Assembly: GCA_017648235.1 (NCBI GenBank)
Contig: JAGCIZ010000255.1
Coordinates: 1-27,723 of the forward strand
DNA from: Paludibacteraceae bacterium
GTDB lineage: Bacteria > Bacteroidota > Bacteroidia > Bacteroidales > Paludibacteraceae
Reading direction: 5' to 3'
Length of the DNA stretch: 27,723 nucleotides
Shown here: positions 1 to 6,724 of the stretch, piece after piece
How the letters are laid out: every line of letters begins with the position of its first letter
Position numbering within the stretch: the first letter of the stretch is position 1
Made by a program: the position numbers and the translations under genes
The notes under the pieces: generated by a model
What the model was told of the DNA's origin: nothing
Databases searched by the model: none
The model's input: the letters and a program-made list of their open reading frames with translations, nothing else

Positions 1-1
1 A

Positions 2-823
2 GTTGCAGGTGTTACTTCTCTCCATGCAGAAAATGGAATGTTCTCTGGATTTCTTCCAGAAAATTGGACGGCCGATGTAGTTGCTTCTATGAAGTATACT
101 CGTCATTATTACAATAACTGGAGTGAAGATGGAACAAATACATCTGTTTGGCTTTTCCGCTATGATGCAGACGTTCAAGGAAATTGGAAATATGCAAATT
201 GGCGTAACCTTATCAATTTAGCTTGGGGCCAAAATTACACAAAAGGGAACGGTACTCGCAAATCAGAAGACAAAATTTTCTGGGAAAGTACTGTAGATTT
301 TAATTTGTTCAAATATGTTAAGCCTTATCTTGGCGGCCGTTTTGAATCCCAATTCATGAAAGGTTATACTTACGATGATGAAGGGAACAGAACACCAATA
401 TCTTCATTTATGGACCCAGCTTATGTCACACAATTTGCTGGTCTTGCTTATGTGCCAAACGATATGTTCTCACAACGTCTTGCTTTTGCTAATCGTATGA
501 CTATTTCTGATTGGTATGGTTTTGCTGATGACCCTGACACAAAGAAACGTGAAGGTTTCCGCGATGAACCAGGTCTTGAAAGTATTACTGAATTTAAATA
601 CGGCTTTATGGACATTGCTTCATTTAAGAGCCGTTTGTGGGCTTTCGTGAACTTTGAAGGCGTTGAAGAAATTGATGGCCGTTGGGAAAATACTCTTGCT
701 GTAATGTTGACACCATTTATTGAAATTTCAATTGGTGTTGAACTCTTCTATGACAAAGATTTAGACGAAGATATGCAATACAAAGATTCAATGTTGTTTG
801 GCTTGACCTGGCGTTGGTTCTAA
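2..823 (+). CDS. DUF3078-type outer-membrane beta-barrel protein (5' end outside window)
   Basis: The frame is open from base 2, upstream of the first ATG at 38, so the gene starts before the window and that ATG is probably internal. The visible protein has alternating aromatic and polar strands, as in a beta-barrel, and ends in WRWF, a C-terminal aromatic typical of outer-membrane proteins. The stretch FMDPAYVTQFAGLAYVPND matches the DUF3078 pattern known from Bacteroidota and Fibrobacterota (an SxFLxPAY block followed by a YxPN block). The family has no defined biochemical role; an outer-membrane location is inferred. The last 36 nt overlap the convergent gene on the minus strand, and a strong terminator follows about 30 nt after the stop. 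Family call fairly confident; function unknown. Confidence 0.75.
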   Translation, partial: VAGVTSLHAENGMFSGFLPENWTADVVASMKYTRHYYNNWSEDGTNTSVWLFRYDADVQGNWKYANWRNLINLAWGQNYTKGNGTRKSEDKIFWESTVDFNLFKYVKPYLGGRFESQFMKGYTYDDEGNRTPISSFMDPAYVTQFAGLAYVPNDMFSQRLAFANRMTISDWYGFADDPDTKKREGFRDEPGLESITEFKYGFMDIASFKSRLWAFVNFEGVEEIDGRWENTLAVMLTPFIEISIGVELFYDKDLDEDMQYKDSMLFGLTWRWF

Positions 824-1450
824 TTGAGTTAAATACTGGATTGAATCTTCTACACTCCGTTCCCAAGCGTTTCGTTTGGAACGGAGTTTTTTTAATGACT
901 CTTCATCACTCAGACTTTCTTCTCGATATTGTTTTAATTCTTGATAGCCTTTTAAAAAATCTTGTGCTTTTTGAAAATCAGGAATGAGAGCTTGGAGTGA
1001 ATTTTCAATTTTTTCATCTGAATAAAAGCGAAGAATGCCTGTAAGAGTTTTTGCAATAAATTCATTTTTATTTTCAGATAAAAATTCTTTTGCTTCTTCA
1101 AATTCAATAGGCGTTATAGAATCTAACCAGGAGGCTTCTTTTTCAAATAAAGCATTGTCTAAAGCAAGAGCATCGGGAGTACGAGAAATACGAACTTGTT
1201 CTTCTATAAAAGGGCTGTAATCTTCTTTTGGCAAAGTTAAATTTTCGAGTCGGCAAAATTCAGTCAGTTTAATCAAGTTTCCTTTAGTAGGCTCGTTAAG
1301 CAAAGACTCTTTTAAAATGGCAAGTTTTACTGCTTTGGGCAAATTTTTGAAAGCAGGGTCTTTGTCGCTATTTAGCCGTAAATGGAGTTTGAAAATTCGG
1401 AAAATTAACAAAAGAATTAAGACTGAAAAAATAACAGTAAAAAGAGACAT
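788..1450 (-). CDS. Small membrane-anchored protein of unknown function
   Basis: A 220-residue protein with one N-terminal hydrophobic segment (about residues 2-18, FTVIFSVLILLLIFRIF) followed by a charged, mostly helical soluble part. The start at 1450 has a good ribosome site (GGAG five bases upstream, read on the minus strand). I recognise no family. The Glu/Lys/Leu-rich middle and C-terminal parts suggest a helical bundle or coiled coil, facing the cytoplasm if the anchor is N-in/C-out reversed, otherwise periplasmic; topology cannot be fixed. The C-terminal 36 nt overlap the end of the convergent outer-membrane protein gene and the coding part covers that gene's terminator, so the tail (last about 30 residues) may be a recent read-through extension. 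It is divergent from the secretin operon. Confidence 0.65.
   Translation of the reverse strand: MSLFTVIFSVLILLLIFRIFKLHLRLNSDKDPAFKNLPKAVKLAILKESLLNEPTKGNLIKLTEFCRLENLTLPKEDYSPFIEEQVRISRTPDALALDNALFEKEASWLDSITPIEFEEAKEFLSENKNEFIAKTLTGILRFYSDEKIENSLQALIPDFQKAQDFLKGYQELKQYREESLSDEESLKKLRSKRNAWERSVEDSIQYLTQLEPTPGQAKQH
854..893 (+). terminator. Rho-independent terminator of the DUF3078 gene
   Basis: ACTCCGTTCC (854-863) pairs with GGAACGGAGT (878-887). Inner pairing AAGCG/CGTTT continues the stem past one bulged C at 864, and a run of seven T follows (887-893). It lies entirely inside the 3' coding part of the convergent minus-strand gene, so the same DNA encodes about 13 residues of that protein and terminates its neighbour. 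Confidence 0.85.
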
Positions 1451-1615
1451 AAAAACTCCAAAAGAAAACTTAAAAGAATATAGTAATGTATTGATTGAAG
1501 TTTTTTCTGAATAAATTAAAAGAGAAAATTAAATTTGTTTTTTTGAAATCTTTTTTGTAAGTTCTTGTGTAATATTTTTGGCTATATCCCGGGCAGGGGC
1601 TGTTTTTAAACAGGC

Positions 1616-3397
1616 ATGCGAATTTTTAACCGGGTGGCCAGAATGTTTTTTGAAAAATATTCTTTTAAAGTATTATTATTTGTTTTTGTTTTAGAAATGG
1701 TGTTCCCTGTTTTTGTTAATGGAACTCCTTTAAAACAGGAATTTTCATCTAAAGTTTCGTTGGACTTTTCAGAAGCAGATATTAGAGATGTGGTGCGAGC
1801 TGTTTCGAGTGCTTACCATATTCCAATAATTGTGGATCAAATCGTAAATGCTAAAGTAACAGTTCATTTAGAAAATGTTGAAGTGTGGGACGCATTACAT
1901 GCAATATGTGGGGCCAATGGGCTTTCATTTAGGCGGGAGAATGGCGTTTTTAGAATTCAAAAAGAAACTACAGGGAATAAAGATTTTTTTGCTTTACGCA
2001 ATGGTAAAATAGATTTAAATGTGAATGGAAAAGAGTTAAAAGATTTTCTTCAAGAATTTTCCAAAAATACCGGGCTAAGTGTTGTTTTTCCGGCAGAAAT
2101 AAAAGGGAATGTCTACGCAAACATACAAGGCGTTTCTCCTAAAGCGGCATTGAGCACAATTCTTTCTGCCAATAAATATTCTCTTTTGGAAAGAGATTCT
2201 CTTTTTTTTGTTTCTCAAGGAACTATAATTTCTAAAGAAAATGAATTAGAAATTCTTAGAACAGGAAATAGGTTTTGCCTAAAAGCAGATGGTGTTTCTA
2301 TTGGAACAATTGTTCGAGAATTAGCGAAAAAGGCTTCAAAAAATATTGTACTTTATGCTGAAGCCGAAGAGAATATTACGTTATCACTTGATAGTGTTAC
2401 ATTAAATACAGCATTAGAAACCATTTTTAACGGAAGCCGTTATACTTATATTCTAAGTGAAAAAGGTGAAATTTTTGTAGGCGAAAAAGAGAAACAAGCG
2501 AATTTTCGAAAGACAAAATTATTCCCTTTAAGATATTTGCCAGCACTTAAAGCAGTAGAACTTTTAGAAAAAAGTTTTGGCGATAAAGGTGGAAAATATT
2601 TTGAAATAAAAGAACAAAATGCCGTTTTACTTATTGGGAACGAAAGCGATATTACATTACAAGAAAATTTTCTAACGACACTTGATTTGCCTATTCCGCA
2701 AATTTTATTGGAATGTTTAATTGTTGAATTTAAAAAAGGAAATGCTTTTGAAATAGGGTTTCATAGTGGAAATTCTCGAAAAACAGGTGAAGCTGATTTA
2801 GGGTTCCGGGGTTATTTTTCCTTCCCTGGCAAAGACATGCGTTTATTTGATGGGTATGGAAAGATAGGAGTGCTATCTGATCAATTTATTTTAGAATTAG
2901 CTTCATTAGAAGAAAAAAATTTAGCTGAAGTTTTGGCTCGCCCGAGTATCAGTACAATGAATGGGACAAAAGCTGGAATTTTTGTAACGAACACAAGTTA
3001 TTATCAAGTCAACCAAGTTTCCCCAGATGGTTATCCGATAGTTGATTATCGTTCTTTTAATGATGGAATTAGTTTAGAAATAACACCAACCGTTACACAA
3101 ACAGGAGAAATTACCATAAATGTTTTGCCAGAAATAAAAACTTCTTCAAGAAGTTCTGGCGATGGCCCAAGAGACATAAGTACAAGAAATTTACAGACAA
3201 CTATTTCTTTAAAAGATGGAGAAACTTTGTGTTTAGGAGGACTTTTACGAAAAACAACTTCGGAAGTGTCTTCGTCAGTTCCTTTTGTGGGGAGCATTCC
3301 TTTGATTGGGAAATTCTTTAGTTACGTATCCAAAGAAGAAGAAACGTCGGAATTAGTGGTTTTTATAACGCCCAAAGTGTTGAAAAAGGAGCCGTAA
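1616..3397 (+). CDS. Secretin of a type IV pilus / type II secretion-like system (PilQ/GspD family)
   Basis: Forms the outer-membrane ring through which a pilus or secreted protein passes. A hydrophobic signal segment (residues about 18-35) precedes three STN/N0-like repeats (about 45-115, 128-200 and 217-290), an N3-like ring domain (about 295-372) and the secretin barrel (about 372-590). The barrel carries the classic VLARPSISTMNG, LEITPTV, LQTTISLKDGETLCLGGLL and VPFVGSIPLIGKFF blocks and ends VVFITPKV. Three tandem STN-like repeats is more than PilQ or GspD usually carries. The start is uncertain: ATG 1616 has no well-spaced ribosome site, while in-frame ATG 1643 is preceded by GGGTGG and still keeps the signal peptide. 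The GC-rich 5' region (1588-1642) contains inverted repeats. First gene of a coupled operon; the next gene starts one base after its stop. Confidence 0.9.
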   Translation: MRIFNRVARMFFEKYSFKVLLFVFVLEMVFPVFVNGTPLKQEFSSKVSLDFSEADIRDVVRAVSSAYHIPIIVDQIVNAKVTVHLENVEVWDALHAICGANGLSFRRENGVFRIQKETTGNKDFFALRNGKIDLNVNGKELKDFLQEFSKNTGLSVVFPAEIKGNVYANIQGVSPKAALSTILSANKYSLLERDSLFFVSQGTIISKENELEILRTGNRFCLKADGVSIGTIVRELAKKASKNIVLYAEAEENITLSLDSVTLNTALETIFNGSRYTYILSEKGEIFVGEKEKQANFRKTKLFPLRYLPALKAVELLEKSFGDKGGKYFEIKEQNAVLLIGNESDITLQENFLTTLDLPIPQILLECLIVEFKKGNAFEIGFHSGNSRKTGEADLGFRGYFSFPGKDMRLFDGYGKIGVLSDQFILELASLEEKNLAEVLARPSISTMNGTKAGIFVTNTSYYQVNQVSPDGYPIVDYRSFNDGISLEITPTVTQTGEITINVLPEIKTSSRSSGDGPRDISTRNLQTTISLKDGETLCLGGLLRKTTSEVSSSVPFVGSIPLIGKFFSYVSKEEETSELVVFITPKVLKKEP

Positions 3398-3398
3398 A

Positions 3399-4472
3399 AT
3401 GAGAATAGAAAAATGCGGCTTTGAAAAAGTGGCTTTTGTAGATGTAGAATTGGCAATGATAGAAATTTGCTTGCCTTTTGATAAAATTCTTTCTTATCAA
3501 GAGATGAAAATTGAATTGCAAAATAATTTTCCAACAAGAATTCTTGGAAAAGATAAATTAGTGCCAATACCTTTATTTTCTTTTAATACTGCCGAAGGCC
3601 GTGTCCACCGCATAGTTGTATTTTTTATTTCAAAAGAAAATTCTTTAGAAAAGAAAGTCGATAGAGTTTTGCCATTAATAGCGGCATTAACAAAAACTGC
3701 AGAAAATGTAATGCAAAAAAAAGACGGTGGCGAAAATCTTTTGTTTTGGAAGTTTCATAAAGGAGTTTTTTTCGCCTTGCTTTTTTGGGAAGGTCGTTTA
3801 GTTTATTTGTGGCGAGAATATTGTGAAAACTTGAAAGTAGCGTCAGCTCGGGTTGAAAAAATCCAATTTTTTTTAAAAGACAAATCGGTTCTTTTTAAAG
3901 GTGTTCCTTTTGTTGTTTTTGAAGCTAATCAAAAGGAAAAAACTTTTTTATTTAAAGAATCTGCAAAAGATTTTTTTTGGAGAAATGTTGATTTAGAAAG
4001 TTCAAAATTTTGGAAACCACTTTTTAAAGCAAGAATGATAAAAATAGTTTCTTTATTGTTTTTTTTAGGGACTTTGTTTTTTGCTCTTGGTTTTTTAAAG
4101 CAAGCAAAAGAAAAAACTTTTTTAAGTATAAAAGAAAATTTGGCTAAAGAATTAGAAATTAAACAGAATGCTTTTCAAAACGAATTTCAGCAATGGAAAG
4201 AAATCCCTTGGGTAAAAGATTTTCCATTTTTCCCGCAAGAGCTTTTTTCATTAGTGGGTTTTAAAGGTGAAAACTTTCAACGATTTCGGGGAGAACGCTT
4301 ACAAGGGAAATGGAAACTTTTGTTAGAATACTCTTCAGAAAATTCTTTTTCGGAAAAATTTCTAAAAAGCACTTTAGAACAAGCTCATTTAAAAAAATTT
4401 CGTATCCAAGAGAGGAAATGGAAAGGGGAGAACTTTGAAACAGGAATTCTAGAAGGTTTTTATGTCCCATAA
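3399..4472 (+). CDS. Inner-membrane assembly protein, GspL / PilM-PilN-like
   Basis: A 357-residue protein with a soluble N-terminal half, one transmembrane helix (about residues 213-232, IVSLLFFLGTLFFALGFL), then a charged coiled-coil stretch (about 235-265) and a small alpha/beta C-terminal domain. This cytoplasmic-domain / helix / periplasmic-domain order is that of GspL, or of a PilM-PilN fusion, which links the cytoplasmic ATPase to the periplasmic alignment complex. I see no clear actin-like nucleotide-binding motif in the N-terminal half, so the role rests on layout and gene order (after the secretin, before a PilO/GspM-like protein). Starts one base after the secretin stop and overlaps the next gene by 11 nt. 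Lys- and Phe-rich because of strong A/T bias. Confidence 0.6.
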   Translation: MRIEKCGFEKVAFVDVELAMIEICLPFDKILSYQEMKIELQNNFPTRILGKDKLVPIPLFSFNTAEGRVHRIVVFFISKENSLEKKVDRVLPLIAALTKTAENVMQKKDGGENLLFWKFHKGVFFALLFWEGRLVYLWREYCENLKVASARVEKIQFFLKDKSVLFKGVPFVVFEANQKEKTFLFKESAKDFFWRNVDLESSKFWKPLFKARMIKIVSLLFFLGTLFFALGFLKQAKEKTFLSIKENLAKELEIKQNAFQNEFQQWKEIPWVKDFPFFPQELFSLVGFKGENFQRFRGERLQGKWKLLLEYSSENSFSEKFLKSTLEQAHLKKFRIQERKWKGENFETGILEGFYVP

Positions 4473-5232
4473 AAGAATTAAAATTATAATATGGCTTTTC
4501 TTTCCAACCATTATCTTTCTTGCGGGTTTTAGTTTTTGGCTTTATACTTGTGTAAAAGAAAATGCTAACAGAGATCTAAGTATTTATAAAAAAGAAATTT
4601 GGAAAATTGAAAAACAAATAGATTCGTTGCAAAATTTGCGTTTGAATTTACCGATATTTTCTATTGTAGATTTTGAGCCAGAAACGGTTAGGAAATCTCT
4701 TTTAAAACATTCAAAAGAAATTTTATTTTTTCAAATGGATTCCGTTTCTTTGAATGGGCGCATTCAAGGTGAGTTTAACGAGTTAATTTTTTTACTTAGC
4801 GAATTATCAAATTTTGCACCTCAGATTATTTTGTATTCATTTCAAATGCAGAAATTAAGTAGCATTTGGCAATTGGATTTTTCTTTAGGCCCTCTTTTAG
4901 CCAAAATGGAAATCACTCAGGCCAGTTTAATTTCTCTTGATTCTTTAGAAAAACGATGGCAAATTCCAAAAGTTCAAAAATTTATTCTAAACAGAGAAAG
5001 GCAAAAAGAAAAGGTTTTGCATACAAATAAACTCCAAGAAAAATGTCTGAAACAAAGTTTTAAAATTCTTGGAGTAGTGGCTGGTTATTCTTGTTTAATA
5101 GAAACACCTACCGGAAAAGAAATGATTTTACAAGGAGAGTCTTTGAATGGGTATAGGGTAGATTCTGTTTTTAATCATTCTGTACTTTTTCGTTGTGGAA
5201 ATGAAACATGGTTAAAGGAAGTTGGGAAATGA
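4462..5232 (+). CDS. Inner-membrane assembly protein, PilO/GspM-like with PilP/GspC-like C-terminus
   Basis: 256 residues. An N-terminal anchor (about 8-30) is followed by a coiled coil (about 35-60), a ferredoxin-like middle and a C-terminal small beta domain (about 195-256). The C-terminal part (LGVVAGYSCLIETPTGKEM, then GESLNGYRVDSVFNHSVLF) resembles the homology-region repeat of PilP/GspC: a strand ending in an aliphatic-G turn, then Gly-Tyr-x-Val and a final strand. In other bacteria PilO and PilP are separate proteins aligning the inner-membrane platform with the secretin; here both parts appear to be in one chain. That is an inference from pattern, not a domain search. Start ATG 4462 lies inside the previous gene, with AGAAGG just upstream; the stop overlaps the next start as ATGA. 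Confidence 0.55.
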   Translation: MSHKRIKIIIWLFFPTIIFLAGFSFWLYTCVKENANRDLSIYKKEIWKIEKQIDSLQNLRLNLPIFSIVDFEPETVRKSLLKHSKEILFFQMDSVSLNGRIQGEFNELIFLLSELSNFAPQIILYSFQMQKLSSIWQLDFSLGPLLAKMEITQASLISLDSLEKRWQIPKVQKFILNRERQKEKVLHTNKLQEKCLKQSFKILGVVAGYSCLIETPTGKEMILQGESLNGYRVDSVFNHSVLFRCGNETWLKEVGK

Positions 5233-6173
5233 ATCGTGGAGCTTCTTTACCAATAGTTTTAGCGATTCTTTTTTCTTTACTCCCATTGAGTATGGTTTTG
5301 ATTTCTTTGTCGGATAATGGAATGCAAGGGGTTCTTGTAGAATATAAACGATTTCAAGAATTGTATAAAGCCGAAGCGTCAATTTATGCAAAATTATATG
5401 CTTTGCCAATAAAAAATTTATTTAATGTTCGTATTGAAGAAAATGGTTTTTGGGATAAAGCGTGTGTTAATCTTTTTCAAGGAGAATTATGCGCGGTTTA
5501 TGGTTATGGATTTGAAAATTATCATTTTTTTAAGAATAATTTAGAACTGCAAGAGGTTTTTAAATCCAGACTTTTATCGTTAAAAAATGCTTTATATATA
5601 CAAGATACATTGTATGGGAATCGTTATTTTGAAAGATTGCCTTCGGAATGTTTTGCAGTAGAAAATGGAGATGTTCGTGTTCAGTTAGATTCTTCGTTAA
5701 ATAAAGCTTGTATTTTTTGTTCTGGTGATATTTTATTTCGAGGAAGAGGAAGTGTTGACACTCTTATGCTTTTTGGAGGTGGTGCCATTCGCCTAGAAGG
5801 CGAATGGCGTGTGCGCCATTTAGAAGCGCACACGAGTGAAAAAATTTCACTCACCACCATAAAATTTCAAGGAGTCGTAAGCGCAAGAGAAGTAGCGCTT
5901 GAAAACAGAACTATTGGCGAGTATCCCTCTGTTATAGCTTTAATGCCTGCAAGTTGGAATGGAAAAACTTCGCTTGAATTTCAATACGGTTCACATTTCA
6001 TAGGCACATTATGGAATGCAGAAATCAATTCAGAAATGGATATTTTGCCAGATAAAAATATCAAAGCAAATCTTTTAGGATTTTCAAAAGATTGGGAGTT
6101 GAAAAAAGATATTCCTATGCCGGCATTTTTTGGAGTGCATTCCGGTACACCAATTATATTGGAGTGGCTATGA
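5229..6173 (+). CDS. PilX/GspK-like pilus-associated membrane protein with beta-helix-like region
   Basis: 314 residues from ATG 5229, chosen because it overlaps the preceding stop as ATGA and has AAGGAAG eight bases upstream; an in-frame ATG at 5208 adds seven residues but lacks that signal. The N-terminus (MNRGASLPIVLAILFSLLPL) has the form of PilX/GspK-type minor pseudopilins: a basic stretch, Gly, then a long hydrophobic helix. The canonical Glu-5 of prepilins is not evident. Residues about 150-270 form short repeating beta strands with Gly turns, suggestive of a bactofilin-like beta-helix. Residues 184-210 are encoded by an 81-nt segment built entirely of nested inverted repeats (separate entry). 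Role in pilus assembly inferred from position between the assembly proteins and two prepilins. Confidence 0.55.
   Translation: MNRGASLPIVLAILFSLLPLSMVLISLSDNGMQGVLVEYKRFQELYKAEASIYAKLYALPIKNLFNVRIEENGFWDKACVNLFQGELCAVYGYGFENYHFFKNNLELQEVFKSRLLSLKNALYIQDTLYGNRYFERLPSECFAVENGDVRVQLDSSLNKACIFCSGDILFRGRGSVDTLMLFGGGAIRLEGEWRVRHLEAHTSEKISLTTIKFQGVVSAREVALENRTIGEYPSVIALMPASWNGKTSLEFQYGSHFIGTLWNAEINSEMDILPDKNIKANLLGFSKDWELKKDIPMPAFFGVHSGTPIILEWL
5778..5858 (+). other. Gapless four-way junction (cloverleaf) of perfect inverted repeats inside a coding sequence
   Basis: The outer stem GGTGGT (5778-5783) pairs with ACCACC (5853-5858). Between its arms three perfect hairpins abut with no unpaired base: 5784-5793 with 5799-5808 (10 bp, loop TAGAA), 5809-5816 with 5826-5833 (8 bp, 9-nt loop) and 5834-5841 with 5845-5852 (8 bp, loop AAA). 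In all 64 of 81 nt pair with no mismatch and no wobble, and the unit is exactly 27 codons in frame. A further inverted repeat (AAGCGC 5879-5884, GCGCTT 5895-5900) follows. Whether it acts as DNA cruciform, mRNA structure or mutational relic is unknown. Confidence 0.8.
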
Positions 6174-6481
6174 AAAAGGGGTTTTCTTTATTAGAAATTC
6201 TTGTGTCAGCATTACTTTTAAACTTAGGGATTTATTTGTCTATGCAAGTGCATCAACATTTCTTGCTAATTGAAAAACGGAATAAGCAAGCAAAAGAAAA
6301 GTTCCTTTTGCAAATAGCAACATTAGACTCTCTTGTAAAAGTTCAACCATTGTGTAAGTCAGAAACAATAGAAAAGGACTCTATTGACTTTCATATAGAA
6401 CCTGTATCTATAAATCCACCTTTCGTTCGAGTTGAAGTCAAAGGAAAAAATCTGTGGAGAATTATCCCGTGCAAAATTTAA
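6170..6481 (+). CDS. Type IV prepilin-like protein (minor pseudopilin)
   Basis: 103 residues from ATG 6170, which overlaps the previous stop as ATGA with GGAG eight bases upstream; the longer in-frame ORF start at 6092 is not supported. MKKGFSLLEILVSALLLNLG is a textbook class III signal: a short basic leader, Gly before Phe+1, Glu+5 and a hydrophobic helix. It would be cut and N-methylated by a prepilin peptidase and inserted into the inner membrane, priming or decorating a pilus. The C-terminal domain (about 70 residues, two Cys) is small and unassigned. No prepilin peptidase, ATPase or platform gene lies in this window, so those parts must be encoded elsewhere. Confidence 0.8.
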   Translation: MKKGFSLLEILVSALLLNLGIYLSMQVHQHFLLIEKRNKQAKEKFLLQIATLDSLVKVQPLCKSETIEKDSIDFHIEPVSINPPFVRVEVKGKNLWRIIPCKI

Positions 6482-6696
6482 AAAGCGGTTTTACACTAAT
6501 TGAAATAGCAAGTGCTGCTTTAGCGTCTGCCATTTTAATCTTTTCGGCATTATATTTTTTTACAAGTGAACTCTATGTTATCAATCAAAAGCATAAAGCA
6601 CGGGAAACTTCTCTTGAACAAAGTTTAGATTCATTAAGGCTTTTACGAAAATCAACAATCCGTAAAAAGATTGTCCCCAAAAAATTTCAGCAATAA
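6469..6696 (+). CDS. Very short type IV prepilin-like protein
   Basis: 75 residues from GTG 6469, chosen because GGAGA lies about ten bases upstream and it gives a normal seven-residue leader (MQNLKSG then FTLIEI). An in-frame GTG at 6454 adds five residues. It has the prepilin signal with Glu+5 and a long hydrophobic helix (SAALASAILIFSALYFF), but only about 40 residues follow, basic and helical, with no globular pilin head. It could be a truncated minor pilin, or a small helical pseudopilin that only packs in the pilus tip. It overlaps the preceding gene by 13 nt and is the last gene before the terminator. Confidence 0.7.
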   Translation: MQNLKSGFTLIEIASAALASAILIFSALYFFTSELYVINQKHKARETSLEQSLDSLRLLRKSTIRKKIVPKKFQQ

Positions 6697-6720
6697 AAAA
6701 GCGCCTTAAAAGGCGCTTTT
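6697..6720. terminator. Bidirectional terminator between the pilus operon and the GT2 gene
   Basis: AAAA-GCGCCT pairs with AGGCGC-TTTT across a TTAA loop. The A/T flanks give a T-run on either strand, and it sits exactly between two convergent stops (6696 and 6725), so it probably ends both transcripts. Confidence 0.85.
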
Positions 6721-6724
6721 GAAA

